Shown piece by piece: positions 46,479-55,886 of a DNA stretch of 64,000 nt. The DNA is taken from positions 1 to 64,000 of the forward strand of contig CALFUN010000017.1 of the NCBI GenBank assembly GCA_937929915.1. Reading direction: 5' to 3'. The translations under genes were made by a program, and so were the position numbers. The stretch comes from an uncultured Caulobacterales bacterium (lineage in GTDB: Bacteria > Pseudomonadota > Alphaproteobacteria > Caulobacterales > Maricaulaceae). The notes beneath the pieces were generated by a model. The model did no database searches. It saw only the letters and a program-made list of their open reading frames with translations, and was not told the DNA's origin. Every line of letters begins with the position of its first letter. Positions within the stretch are counted from its first letter, which is position 1.

Positions 46479-47378
46479 GTGTCAAAGGGGCTATCAACCA
46501 ATATGGACAGGGCGCATGATGCTGTGCGGCAAATCGTGGAGCGCTCTGGTACGTCTTTTTTCTGGGCAATGCGCCTACTGCCTGAAGCCCGCAGGCAAGC
46601 GATTTTCGCAGTGTATGCTTTTTGCCGTGAAGTCGATGACATCGCTGATGGCAATATGCCGCGCAAAGACAAACATGCCGCGCTTGATATATGGCGAAAG
46701 CAAATTACTGACATTTTTACAGTAAATATAGCCATTGATGACTCTACGCCAAATGGCGCGATTTTGATAATTTTGCAAAATGCTATAGTCACATATGACC
46801 TCGTTAAAGATGATTTCATTGCTATTATTGACGGCATGCAGATGGATGTTGACGGGCCGATTATCGCGCCGTCCATGCAAGAGCTGGAGCTTTATTGTGA
46901 CCGTGTAGCCTCCGCGGTTGGGCGCTTATGCGTTCCTATATTCGGACAAGCCGACGCCAAAGGTCGAGCCGTAGCCGATCATCTTGGACTGGCCTTGCAG
47001 CTCACTAATATCATACGCGATGTTCCTGAAGATGCACAGATTAACCGTCTCTATCTGCCTCGTGAATTATTAGAGCAGCATGGCATTGATACAGGCGAGC
47101 CGAACGCCGCTGCTAGCCATATCAACATAGCCCATGTTTGCGAAGCCTTAGGACAGCGCGCCGAGCAAGCCTATAATGACGCCAAAGCCGCGATTGCATT
47201 ATGTGATCCCAAAGCCATGAAAGCGCCAATCATCATGATGCAGGTTTATTATTTAAACTTAAAACGTTTGCGTCACGCCGCTTGGCAACCTCAGAACTTA
47301 CGTAATATAGGCAAGTTAAAACGCGGCACGCAAAAACTTGAAAAATTATTCGTGGCGCTGCGATATGGGGCGTTTTAA
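46479..47378 (+). CDS. hpnD: Presqualene diphosphate synthase HpnD
   Basis: A 299-residue head-to-head prenyl synthase condensing two farnesyl diphosphates into presqualene diphosphate. Visible motifs are SGTSFFWAMRLLPEARRQAIFAVYAFCREVDDIAD (first Asp-rich motif in the last residues; shown here as landmarks SFFWAMRLLP and CREVDDIAD), YCDRVASAVGRL and the second motif LTNIIRDVPEDA with RLYLPRELL. The GTG at 46479 has AAGG six bases before it; ATG 46503 is the alternative and would also keep the domain. Its TAA overlaps the hpnE ATG by one base. Confidence 0.95.
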   Translation: MSKGLSTNMDRAHDAVRQIVERSGTSFFWAMRLLPEARRQAIFAVYAFCREVDDIADGNMPRKDKHAALDIWRKQITDIFTVNIAIDDSTPNGAILIILQNAIVTYDLVKDDFIAIIDGMQMDVDGPIIAPSMQELELYCDRVASAVGRLCVPIFGQADAKGRAVADHLGLALQLTNIIRDVPEDAQINRLYLPRELLEQHGIDTGEPNAAASHINIAHVCEALGQRAEQAYNDAKAAIALCDPKAMKAPIIMMQVYYLNLKRLRHAAWQPQNLRNIGKLKRGTQKLEKLFVALRYGAF

Positions 47379-48658
47379 TGACAAGCCAAGCTTCGCATGT
47401 TCATATTATTGGCGCAGGCATGGCAGGCCTATCAGCTGCCGTTGAGTTAACCCAAAAAAACTATAATATCAGCTTATATGAAGCCGCGCCGCAAGCTGGC
47501 GGGCGATGTCGGTCTTTCTATGACTCAAAGCTGGATTGCGAGATTGATAACGGCAATCACCTTTTACTCTCTGGCAATCAATCTGCCGCCAATTACCTGA
47601 AAATTATTGGTGCAGAAGACGGATTAATTGGCCCTGATGCAGCTATATTTCCTTTTATTGATATTCGGACATCCAAGCGCTGGGATATAAAATTTAACCC
47701 CTCGCCTATCCCGTTTTGGCTCTTGGATAAATCGGCTCGCGTCCCAGGGGCCAGCCTTAGGCAACATCTGGCCCTTGCTAAAATGATGCGCGCCCAAGAT
47801 CATCATGTCATTGCGGATTTCATAGATACAAGTAATCCGCTCTATGAACGCCTCATGGATCCGTTAAGTGTCGCCGTCATTAACATGCCGCCAGATAAAG
47901 CGAGCGCAAAACTTATGGCCAATGTGCTAAAAGAAACGATTTTAAAAGGCGGCATAGCTTGTCAGCCCAGACTGGCGGCTCATAGTCTGGCCAAGACATT
48001 TGTGGATCCGGCTTTGCGTTATTTTGATTCGCAAAGCGCCGATATAAAATTTGGAACACGGCTAAAATCTATCACACAAAAAGATGCGCGAATAAGCGCG
48101 CTGAATTTTGCTAAAAACACTATAGAGCTTGGCGATAATGATTATGTCATCATGGCTCTACCGCCAGAACCGACGGGTGATATTCTTGACTTTATCACAC
48201 CGCCTCAAGATTATTCATCCATTATCAACGCACATTTTAAATTGGATAAGCCGATTAGAGTAGATTGGCCCGCCCCGCTTATTGGCCTTATCGGGGCGGC
48301 GGCGCAATGGCTCTTTATTCGAGATAATATCGCATCCATTACAATTTCAGCCGGCGATATATGGCTTGGTGAGCGCTCTGATAGTCTTATTAAAAAATTA
48401 TGGACGGAAATCGCACCGATTTTAGGCGAAGACCCCATCCAAGTCCCGCCTGCTCGTATTATTAAAGAAAAACGCGCCACGCTCGCACAAACCCCTGCTT
48501 TAGAAGCCCTACGCCCTGCGTCTCAAACCCCGTTTAAAAACTTATATCTTGCAGGGGATTGGACAGATACAGCCCTGCCCGCTACAATCGAAGGCGCTAT
48601 TCGGTCAGGCGTTATAGCCGCCAATCACGTTTCGATGAGCCTAAAAGCTCATGCTTGA
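47378..48658 (+). CDS. hpnE: Squalene-forming FAD-dependent oxidoreductase HpnE
   Basis: A 426-residue flavoprotein of the amine oxidase/phytoene desaturase family that reduces hydroxysqualene to squalene. The dinucleotide fold is IIGAGMAGLSAAVEL at the N-terminus, followed by YEAAPQAGGRCRSF, the second conserved FAD contact, and the C-terminal LYLAGDWTDTALPATIEGAIRSG. Order after hpnC and hpnD completes the three-protein squalene route used by most hopanoid-making bacteria. TAATG coupling with hpnD; 48 bases to the cyclase gene. Confidence 0.95.
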   Translation: MTSQASHVHIIGAGMAGLSAAVELTQKNYNISLYEAAPQAGGRCRSFYDSKLDCEIDNGNHLLLSGNQSAANYLKIIGAEDGLIGPDAAIFPFIDIRTSKRWDIKFNPSPIPFWLLDKSARVPGASLRQHLALAKMMRAQDHHVIADFIDTSNPLYERLMDPLSVAVINMPPDKASAKLMANVLKETILKGGIACQPRLAAHSLAKTFVDPALRYFDSQSADIKFGTRLKSITQKDARISALNFAKNTIELGDNDYVIMALPPEPTGDILDFITPPQDYSSIINAHFKLDKPIRVDWPAPLIGLIGAAAQWLFIRDNIASITISAGDIWLGERSDSLIKKLWTEIAPILGEDPIQVPPARIIKEKRATLAQTPALEALRPASQTPFKNLYLAGDWTDTALPATIEGAIRSGVIAANHVSMSLKAHA

Positions 48659-48706
48659 AGCCCTAGACATTAAGCTTTAATAAGCCACCAAATCAAAGGA
48701 TTATGA

Positions 48707-50653
48707 GTGAACACACAAGCGATTGATACAGCCAATGCCACCCCCGCCCTTGAAGGTCTGGAAGACTTTATCAAGTCAAGCGCAGATGGCCTCAAGGCGC
48801 GCCAAAATGGTGATGGCCATTGGTTGTTTGAGCTTGAAGCAGATGCGACAATACCTGCTGAATATATCCTATATATGCATTTCATGGACGAAATTGACAC
48901 AGAGCTTCAGGGTAAATTATGTGTCTATTTGCGTCGTATCCAAAATGAAGATGGTAGCTGGCCGCTTTTCTATAAAGGCGATATGGATATATCGGCCACG
49001 ATTAAAGCCTATTACGCCTTAAAACTCGCAGGCGAAGATATTAACACCCCGCATATGAGCAAAGCGCGCGAGAAAGTTCTCGCGGCTGGCGGGGCCGAAC
49101 GCAGCAATGTCTTTACACGCTACGCGCTTGCGCTTTTTGGACAAGTGCCATGGAAAGCTGTCCCTGTCATGCCTGTCGAGCTTATGTCTATGCCCGATTG
49201 GTTTCCTGTGACCATTTGGAAAATTTCTTATTGGTCGCGGACAGTCATTACGCCCTTACTCGTCCTTGCCGCTTTAAAGCCCAAAGCTCGCAATCCAAAA
49301 AATGTCGATATACAAGAATTATTTAAACAAGATCCTGAAACCATCACCGATTATCATAAAAATGTTACAGGCAAACGCCTCGGTGATTTCTTCATAATTT
49401 TAGACAAAGTATTGCGCGTTGTTGAACCCTATTTTCCAAAGAAATTTCGCAAAAAATCTATGGATAGAGCCGTCGCCTTTTTCACCGAACGCATGAATGG
49501 CGAGGACGGACTTGGCGCAATTTTTCCAGCTATGGCCAATGCAGTTATGGCGCTCGATACGCTAGGTTACGCCAAAGATGATCCGATTGTTGTAACAGGC
49601 AAGGCTGCACTGAAAAAACTTCTCACCGATGATAATGGCGAGATTTACTGCCAGCCATGTTTATCACCCGTTTGGGATACCGCCCTTGCCTCTCATGCAA
49701 TGCTTGAAGCGAGCCATGAGAGCAGTGTGAACGCTGCTGAGCAAGGATGTGACTGGTTGATGGATCGCCAAATCTTAGAGGTCAAAGGCGATTATATCAA
49801 AAAAGCGCCCGACTTACGCCCTGGCGGCTGGGCGTTTCAATATTGGAATGATTACTATCCCGACGTAGATGACACAGCCGTTGTTGGCATGGCGATGCAC
49901 CGCACAGGCGATCCTAAATATAAAGAGGCAATCGCCCGCGCCGAAGAATGGGTACTCGGTATGCAATCGAGTAATGGCGGGTGGGGAGCCTTTGATATTG
50001 ATAATGATAAAGATTATCTCAATTACGTTCCTTTTGCAGATCATGGCGCTTTACTGGATCCCCCAACCGAGGATGTTAGCGCACGTTGCTTGAGCTTTCT
50101 GGCACAAATCGGGCATGACACCTCCCACCCCGTTGTAGCCAAAGGGTTGAAATATCTAAAGGATGAGCAGCAAGAGGACGGCTCTTGGTATGGCCGCTGG
50201 GGTACGAATTACGTTTATGGTACATGGTCAGTGTTATGCGCGCTCAATGTTCTGGGCCAGCCGCATGATGCACCTTATATTCGCAGAGCCGTTGATTGGT
50301 TATTGTCGCGGCAAAATGATGATGGCGGCTGGGGCGAGGACGGCGCGACATATTACGATGACCGCAAGGCAGAAAACAAAGCCAGTACGGCCTCGCAAAC
50401 GGCTTGGGCTGTTATGGGATTAATGGCGGTTGGCGAAGTTGATAACCCGGCAGTGCAGCGCGGAATTGCCTTTATTATGAAGGCGAAAAACACAGCTGGT
50501 AAATGGGAAGAACCTTGGTTTACCGCCGTTGGTTTTCCGCGCATTTTCTATCTGCGCTATCATGGTTATAGCTCTTATTTTCCGATTTGGGCAATGGCAC
50601 GTTACCAAAACCTTAAGAATAGTAACTCTAAAACCCCCGCATTTGGCATGTGA
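48707..50653 (+). CDS. shc: Squalene-hopene cyclase
   Basis: A 648-residue peripheral membrane enzyme that cyclises squalene to hopene/hopanol. The catalytic acid motif D-x-D-D-T-A is in YPDVDDTAVVG (about residues 384-389). Several QW repeats can be read, for example QNEDGSWPLFY, QSSNGGWGAFD, QQEDGSWYGRWG and QNDDGGWGED. Length is normal. The start is a GTG with AAGGA about eight bases upstream. The stop overlaps the GTG of hpnG. The product is the core C30 hopanoid that HpnH and HpnG extend. Confidence 0.97.
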   Translation: MNTQAIDTANATPALEGLEDFIKSSADGLKARQNGDGHWLFELEADATIPAEYILYMHFMDEIDTELQGKLCVYLRRIQNEDGSWPLFYKGDMDISATIKAYYALKLAGEDINTPHMSKAREKVLAAGGAERSNVFTRYALALFGQVPWKAVPVMPVELMSMPDWFPVTIWKISYWSRTVITPLLVLAALKPKARNPKNVDIQELFKQDPETITDYHKNVTGKRLGDFFIILDKVLRVVEPYFPKKFRKKSMDRAVAFFTERMNGEDGLGAIFPAMANAVMALDTLGYAKDDPIVVTGKAALKKLLTDDNGEIYCQPCLSPVWDTALASHAMLEASHESSVNAAEQGCDWLMDRQILEVKGDYIKKAPDLRPGGWAFQYWNDYYPDVDDTAVVGMAMHRTGDPKYKEAIARAEEWVLGMQSSNGGWGAFDIDNDKDYLNYVPFADHGALLDPPTEDVSARCLSFLAQIGHDTSHPVVAKGLKYLKDEQQEDGSWYGRWGTNYVYGTWSVLCALNVLGQPHDAPYIRRAVDWLLSRQNDDGGWGEDGATYYDDRKAENKASTASQTAWAVMGLMAVGEVDNPAVQRGIAFIMKAKNTAGKWEEPWFTAVGFPRIFYLRYHGYSSYFPIWAMARYQNLKNSNSKTPAFGM

Positions 50654-51342
50654 TCATGGCCAATAAAATTGGCATTGTTACGGGTATTTTGCTTGAGGAT
50701 AAGTTACTGCGTAAAGGGTTTAAACATGCGGGGTATCGTGATGTTTTAACCGCCTGCGCGGCGGGAACCATTAACGGCGCAAAGGATGCCGCGCACCAAC
50801 TTATCGGCCAAGGCGCAACGCATTTAATTAGTTTTGGCGTATGCGGCGGTCTGGCTCCAGATTTAAAAGCTGGAGATTTAATCCTCGCACATTCAGTACG
50901 CATGAATGAGGATATTTTAACCCTGCAAAGTCCGTGGCTGCAATCTATGTACGCGCAAAACCCGCATGCAAAATCTGAATTAATGCTCTCTGTTGAAACA
51001 CCTATTGCTAGCGCAGCGGCAAAGCAAACCGCTTTTAAGACCACATCTGCGGTCGCTGTGGATGTTGAAAGTTATGCCGTCGTCAAAATCGCAAAAACCC
51101 ATAATTTACCTAGCATGATTATACGAGCCGTTTTGGATGCAAGCACGCAAAGCTTACCTAAAGCTGCCTTAAGCGGAGTTGATGAAGCCGGGCAAACACA
51201 GATATGGCCTGTGATAACGAGCCTTGCCAAACATCCGCAAGACTTACCAGCCTTGATAAATCTAGGCCGCGATTCCGCTCGGGCCCAAAAGACTTTAAAA
51301 CAGCTCATAAAAAAAGGCGCTCCAAATTTCTGGGCGCCTTAA
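50650..51342 (+). CDS. hpnG: Adenosylhopane nucleosidase/phosphorylase HpnG
   Basis: A 230-residue member of the nucleoside phosphorylase fold that releases adenine from adenosylhopane to give ribosyl- or phosphoribosylhopane. Landmarks are IGIVTGILLEDKLL, HLISFGVCGGLAPDLKAGDLIL, and the ribose/purine-site region AVDVESYAVVKIAK with PSMIIRAVLDAST. The reading frame starts GTG-ATC-ATG, so either GTG 50650 (overlapping the cyclase stop) or ATG 50656 is used. Its last codons form the 5' arm and 3' arm of the terminator at 51314. Acts directly after HpnH, which is encoded convergently next door. Confidence 0.92.
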   Translation: MIMANKIGIVTGILLEDKLLRKGFKHAGYRDVLTACAAGTINGAKDAAHQLIGQGATHLISFGVCGGLAPDLKAGDLILAHSVRMNEDILTLQSPWLQSMYAQNPHAKSELMLSVETPIASAAAKQTAFKTTSAVAVDVESYAVVKIAKTHNLPSMIIRAVLDASTQSLPKAALSGVDEAGQTQIWPVITSLAKHPQDLPALINLGRDSARAQKTLKQLIKKGAPNFWAP

Positions 51343-51347
51343 TTTTT
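51309..51347. terminator. Bidirectional terminator between hpnG and hpnH
   Basis: AAGGCGC (51314-51320) pairs with GCGCCTT (51334-51340), extended by CCA/TGG after a one-base bulge. An A-run lies before and a T-run after, so it can act in both directions. The stem overlaps the end of hpnG. Confidence 0.75.
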
Positions 51348-51362
51348 AAATTTGCAGACCGT

Positions 51363-52475
51363 TTACTCAGCGGCCTCTTGTTGCATCATCTTATCAACAT
51401 GCTCTTCATGTACATCATAATTACCCGGACGTTGATTGGATAAATCAATTTCGGGTGCCATTGGGCCTTCAGTTTTAATCCCGCGAAGCGCAACTCCAAG
51501 AGCTTTGATCGGATGGTGTAGCATATCCATAACAGTTGTTGGTTCATATCCGCAATGCGCCATGCAATCCGAACATTTCTCGTAATTACCAGTCCCGTAA
51601 CTATCCCAATCTGTGTCTTCCATGAGCTCTTGGAAACTATCGACGAAGCCTTCGCCGATAAGGTAGCAAGGCTTTTGCCAACCAAATATATTACGCGTTG
51701 GCATACCCCATGGCGTACATGTGTAGCTTTGATTCCCTGCTAAGAAATCAAGGTAAAGATGGGAGTGATTAAACTCCCATTTCTTGCCCTTACCTTTGCG
51801 GAAAACATCACGGAACAGATTTTTTGTCTTTTCGCGATTTAAAAAACCATCTTGGTCTGGCGCGCGTTCATAAGAGAAACCTGGGGACATTGTCACGCCC
51901 ACGCCTAATTCTTTGCAGAAATCCATATATTCTGCGATTTGATCCGCCGTTGTACCCTCAAAGATCGTAGCATTCACATTCACATGAAAACCAGCTTCTT
52001 TGGTGGCCTTGATCGCTTTAATCGCGCGGTCAAACACACCATCTTGGCAAACAGCCTTATCATGTTCTTCTTTCAGGCCGTCCAAATGCACAGAGAAAAA
52101 GAGATAATCTGATGGCTCAAATAGGTGCAGCTTTTTCTCTAGTAGCAGTGCATTTGTGCAAAGTGATACGAATTTTTTACGGTCTGTAATACCTTTGACA
52201 ATTTCGCCAATTTCTTTGTGAATGAGCGGTTCTCCGCCCGGAATAGCCACCATAGGCGCGCCGCATTCATCAACGGCTTGCAAACATTCCTCAGCCGATA
52301 AGCGCTTACGTAAAATCGGATCTGGATAATCAATCTTGCCGCAACCAGCGCAAGCAAGGTTACACTGAAAAAGTGGCTCGAGCATGAGGACAAGCGGATA
52401 ACGCTTATTCCCTTTAAGGCGTTGTTTCATAACATAAGCCCCAACGCGAGCTTGTTGAATTAAAGGGACACCCAT
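51363..52475 (-). CDS. hpnH: Adenosylhopane synthase, radical SAM protein HpnH
   Basis: A 370-residue radical SAM enzyme joining the 5'-deoxyadenosyl radical to hopene, the first step of C35 side-chain building. The cluster motif is C-x3-C-x2-C in CNLACAGCGK (about residues 38-47), followed by GGEPLIH and a C-terminal Cys-rich SPASM-like region (CTPWGMPT, CYLIGEG, CSDCMAHCGYEPT). The start MGVPLIQQARVGAYVMKQRL is standard for HpnH. It follows ispH by 52 bases on the same strand and faces hpnG. Confidence 0.96.
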   Translation of the reverse strand: MGVPLIQQARVGAYVMKQRLKGNKRYPLVLMLEPLFQCNLACAGCGKIDYPDPILRKRLSAEECLQAVDECGAPMVAIPGGEPLIHKEIGEIVKGITDRKKFVSLCTNALLLEKKLHLFEPSDYLFFSVHLDGLKEEHDKAVCQDGVFDRAIKAIKATKEAGFHVNVNATIFEGTTADQIAEYMDFCKELGVGVTMSPGFSYERAPDQDGFLNREKTKNLFRDVFRKGKGKKWEFNHSHLYLDFLAGNQSYTCTPWGMPTRNIFGWQKPCYLIGEGFVDSFQELMEDTDWDSYGTGNYEKCSDCMAHCGYEPTTVMDMLHHPIKALGVALRGIKTEGPMAPEIDLSNQRPGNYDVHEEHVDKMMQQEAAE

Positions 52476-52527
52476 GAGTTTTCCTGTGTATTTCCTGATT
52501 AAAATTGAAAGTTTCTATTTGCCAAAC

Positions 52528-53493
52528 TTAGGCAGATTCTTTCTCTCTTGTTTCTATTTTACGCAATTCCATTGGAATGTTGAACTGCACATTTTCGCTG
52601 ATACCGTCAAGTAATTCTATTGTGTTGTAACCTGCATCGCCAAGGGCATTTAGTAATGCATCCACCAACACTTCTGGAGCCGAGGCGCCTGCTGTAACGC
52701 CGACACGGTCTACATCTTTTAACCAATCCAGATTAAGCGCGGAGGCATCGTCTATCAAATAGCTGGCCAGGCCCATTTCCGTCCCAATTTCGCGTAATCG
52801 ATTCGAATTTGAAGAATTTTTAGCGCCAATAACAAGCAATAAATCAACCTGCGGGGCCATATCTCGCACAGCCTGTTGACGGTTTTGCGTCGCGTAGCAA
52901 ATATCTCGAATATCTGGGCCTTCAATGGCAGGAAAACGCATCTTAAGAGCTTCAATAACCTCGCGCGTATCATCGACAGATAAGGTTGTTTGCGTCACGT
53001 AAGACAGTTTATCTGGGCTTTTCACCTTTAACTGAGCAACGTCTTCTTTGGATTCGATCAAATGCACCGTGCCGTCAATTTGGCCAAGCGTGCCTTCAAC
53101 TTCGGCATGACCAGAATGCCCTATCATAATGATTTCATAGTCTTTTTTTGCGTAGCGCTGCCCTTGCTTATGCACCTTAGTGACAAGCGGGCATGTGGCG
53201 TCAAATGTATAAAGATTGCGTAATTTTGCATCGCTTTCTACCTTGCGGGACACACCATGTGCTGAAAATACAGTGATTGCGCCTTCTGGAATCTCATCGA
53301 CTTCCTCGACGAAAATAGCCCCTTTTTGGCGCAAATCATTGACGACATATTTATTATGTACGATTTCATGGCGTACATAGACGGGCGGGCCATATTTCTT
53401 CAAAGCCAGTTCAACAATATCGATGGCCCGTACAACACCCGCGCAAAACCCACGCGGTTGTGCGAGTAAAATTTTCTTTTCAGTATGTTTCAC
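52528..53493 (-). CDS. ispH: 4-hydroxy-3-methylbut-2-enyl diphosphate reductase
   Basis: A 321-residue iron-sulfur enzyme, the last step of the MEP pathway, giving IPP and DMAPP. The three cluster Cys lie in [22 protein letters not shown] and [10 protein letters not shown]; the substrate motif SNSNRL and TAGASAPE are present. With dxs in the same locus, both ends of the MEP pathway are linked to hopanoid genes. An AT-rich 250-base region (53494-53743) separates it from a divergent sulfotransferase gene and likely holds both promoters. Confidence 0.97.
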   Translation of the reverse strand: MKHTEKKILLAQPRGFCAGVVRAIDIVELALKKYGPPVYVRHEIVHNKYVVNDLRQKGAIFVEEVDEIPEGAITVFSAHGVSRKVESDAKLRNLYTFDATCPLVTKVHKQGQRYAKKDYEIIMIGHSGHAEVEGTLGQIDGTVHLIESKEDVAQLKVKSPDKLSYVTQTTLSVDDTREVIEALKMRFPAIEGPDIRDICYATQNRQQAVRDMAPQVDLLLVIGAKNSSNSNRLREIGTEMGLASYLIDDASALNLDWLKDVDRVGVTAGASAPEVLVDALLNALGDAGYNTIELLDGISENVQFNIPMELRKIETREKESA

Positions 53494-53743
53494 ACTGTCA
53501 CCTTATCAGTGAAGCTCTATTTCACAGATTGGCAATTAAAAAGGTTTAATTACAAATCTATGAGATAGATGCCCCTTCTCTCTCAATGTTGTTTTATTAC
53601 AAAAGTTTGAATAAATAACAAATAACATTTTATGTCACATATAAGTGATTATTAGATTTTTTTGTGATGTCATCATAATAATTATACCTTCCCCCTTCAT
53701 CTTGCACGGGTTATGAGGTCTGAGAAAAACAAAGGTCAAGGCT

Positions 53744-54847
53744 GTGGCATCCCCCAATTTCTCTCATCCGCTTTTCGGAGCTGATTTAAAAACGCTTTTG
53801 CGGTTAATTTTCAGCTCAGGCGGGGTGAAGCTTTCCAAAACCCTATTGCTGTGTTTGCTTATCTTATCGGCGATTGGCCGCCTGCCATTTACAGTCCTTG
53901 AATATATTTATGTCGCAGTGAAACGGCCCAAAATAGAACCTCTCGCGCCGCCTATATTCATTCTTGGCCATTGGCGTAGCGGCACAACACATCTTTACAA
54001 TATATTGAGTAAATCGGATAAATTTGGCTTCGTCTCACCTTTTTCAACAGCTTTGCCTTGGGATATATTATTCATAGGCCGTCTATTTGCGCCTATCTTA
54101 CGCCGTAGCCTGCCAGAGGGCCGCTATATTGATAATGTTAGTGTGGATCCAGACAGTCCGCAAGAAGACGAAATTGCCTTAGCCAATATGACGTCTTTAT
54201 CCTATTATCAGGCAATATATTTTCCCAAGAAATTTGACCATTATTTTGAAACGGGAACATATTTTGAAGGTTTGTCCGATACGCAAATTTCAAAATGGGA
54301 GCGCACTTTACGTTACCTATATCTTAAGCTCACACTTGACCAAAATGGACGTAGATTATTGATTAAAAACCCCGTCTACACGGCTCGTGTTGCGCATTTA
54401 CGCAAGATATACCCCGACGCTAAATTCATTCATATTCACCGAAATCCCTATAAGGTTTTTGTGTCTATGCGAAATTTCTACGAAAAGCTTTTTCCCCAAT
54501 TTGCGCTGCAAGATTACAGCCATATTGATATTGATAATGTTGTTTTCAAAACTTATTCTCGCATGATGCGCGCACTCAAAAATGACATAGCAGATATACC
54601 CGACAGCCAATATGCCGAGTTAAGTTTTGATGAGCTGCAATCCGATACGATCGGGCAATTAAAACGTATATATGCCCAGCTTGATCTCGGTAATTTTGAT
54701 GAAGACGAAACCGTGTTTAAAACTTATCTTGAGTCTATAACGGGTTATAAAAAGAACATATTTGAAATATCACCAGAGTTAAAAACGAAAATAGACCATG
54801 AATGGGGTGATGTTATGGCTTTGTGGGGCTATAAGACTGACACGTAA
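53744..54847 (+). CDS. Sulfotransferase family protein, membrane-associated
   Basis: A 367-residue PAPS-dependent sulfotransferase. The 5'-phosphosulfate loop is GHWRSGTTHLYN (about residues 75-86), and the 3'-phosphate site is HIHRNPYKVFVSMRNFYEK. A hydrophobic segment (LLLCLLILSAIGRLPFTVLEYI, residues 34-56) precedes the domain, suggesting work at the inner membrane on a lipid acceptor. The start is a GTG with AAGG upstream. Placed among hopanoid genes and followed at once by a paraoxonase-like and an HpnA-like gene, it may sulfate a hopanoid or, given crtW/crtZ in this window, a carotenoid. Acceptor is unknown. Confidence 0.85.
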   Translation: MASPNFSHPLFGADLKTLLRLIFSSGGVKLSKTLLLCLLILSAIGRLPFTVLEYIYVAVKRPKIEPLAPPIFILGHWRSGTTHLYNILSKSDKFGFVSPFSTALPWDILFIGRLFAPILRRSLPEGRYIDNVSVDPDSPQEDEIALANMTSLSYYQAIYFPKKFDHYFETGTYFEGLSDTQISKWERTLRYLYLKLTLDQNGRRLLIKNPVYTARVAHLRKIYPDAKFIHIHRNPYKVFVSMRNFYEKLFPQFALQDYSHIDIDNVVFKTYSRMMRALKNDIADIPDSQYAELSFDELQSDTIGQLKRIYAQLDLGNFDEDETVFKTYLESITGYKKNIFEISPELKTKIDHEWGDVMALWGYKTDT

Positions 54848-55886
54848 GCTTCTGATAAATTTTGCCATTTTAGTAATCGGGTTAAGTGCATGCCGCGCAC
54901 AAACCTTCTCAATGGCGCAATGTGAGCGAGTTACGATTACACATAAGGGTAAGCCCGTAATTGGCGTTGAAGATATGGCCTATGATGATACGGCGCAAAC
55001 CCTTTACCTCTCAGCCTATGATCGGCGCAGCCATAGTAAAGGCGGGATTTATCGCCTATCTGTTGACGCGGCTGCCAAAGGCCGGGAGTTTAACGTGAGC
55101 GCCCTGATCAATGATATTCGCCCGCACGGTATTGATTTATGGAGATACGGCGAGCAAGTTACGCTAAGTTTCATTGATCGCCAAGGTGATGAAAACCGCC
55201 ATAAACCCGCCATTCGAACCCTATCATGGCATGATAATACGCCGACCCAATTAACGGAAGGCCCGTCTTTTCTTGATATAAGGGCTTGCGCGGCCAATAA
55301 CCTAACCCGCATGACGGGTACCGATACGGATAAGAGCATCATCTTTACCCAAACCCATCAAAGTTGCACGCATAAGGCTCAAATTCGAGAAAATATATTG
55401 ACTCCGAATAGAGCCACCGTCAGCATTGCAGAGGCTCAAACTGGCACGATAAAGCCTTATCTTGACACATTATCTTATGCCAATGGCATTGCCATTCACC
55501 CAAATGCACAACGCTTATATGTAGCAGAAACGCGTGGTAAGCGGCTCACAGTGTTTCACGCGAAAAATTCTGAAAAAATATCCGTCATAGACCTGCCCGG
55601 CGGCCCAGATAACCTCACCCGTAATGGCGAGGATATATACGCAGCTCTTATCCCAAATCTGATACGATTTTCGCGATTTCAAAAGCGCGAAACACACCGT
55701 ATCAACAGCCGTTTTGCGATTGTCACACCTATTGACGCAACTCACCATTCCGTCAGTTCTTATGATGTCCCCGCCGCAATTATATCTGGCGCGACAGTTG
55801 TGATAAAAGCAGGGCAGCATATATGGCTTGGCAGCGCTTATGACACTGCCATTGCTCGCTGTACGCTTCCGAGTGATCTGTCATGA
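54810..55886 (+). CDS. Paraoxonase/SMP-30-like beta-propeller lipoprotein
   Basis: A 358-residue predicted lipoprotein: signal MLWLCGAIRLTRKLLINFAI ending in LSAC. The rest resembles the six-bladed paraoxonase/arylesterase and gluconolactonase family: VEDMAYDDTAQTLYLSAYDRR, PHGIDLW, ANGIAIHPNAQRLYVAETRGKRL, and the calcium-type pair in GGPDNLTR. The family hydrolyses lactones or esters; substrate here unknown. It overlaps the sulfotransferase end by 38 bases and the next gene by 4 (ATGA), so the trio is one unit. ATG 54798 is an alternative start. Confidence 0.72.
   Translation: MLWLCGAIRLTRKLLINFAILVIGLSACRAQTFSMAQCERVTITHKGKPVIGVEDMAYDDTAQTLYLSAYDRRSHSKGGIYRLSVDAAAKGREFNVSALINDIRPHGIDLWRYGEQVTLSFIDRQGDENRHKPAIRTLSWHDNTPTQLTEGPSFLDIRACAANNLTRMTGTDTDKSIIFTQTHQSCTHKAQIRENILTPNRATVSIAEAQTGTIKPYLDTLSYANGIAIHPNAQRLYVAETRGKRLTVFHAKNSEKISVIDLPGGPDNLTRNGEDIYAALIPNLIRFSRFQKRETHRINSRFAIVTPIDATHHSVSSYDVPAAIISGATVVIKAGQHIWLGSAYDTAIARCTLPSDLS

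Noticed and set aside
42415-48658. hpnC, hpnD and hpnE read as carotenoid genes crtB and crtI
   Set aside because: Their motifs, order and neighbours (hpnB, shc, hpnG) fit the hopanoid squalene route; crtB, crtI and crtY are not in this window.
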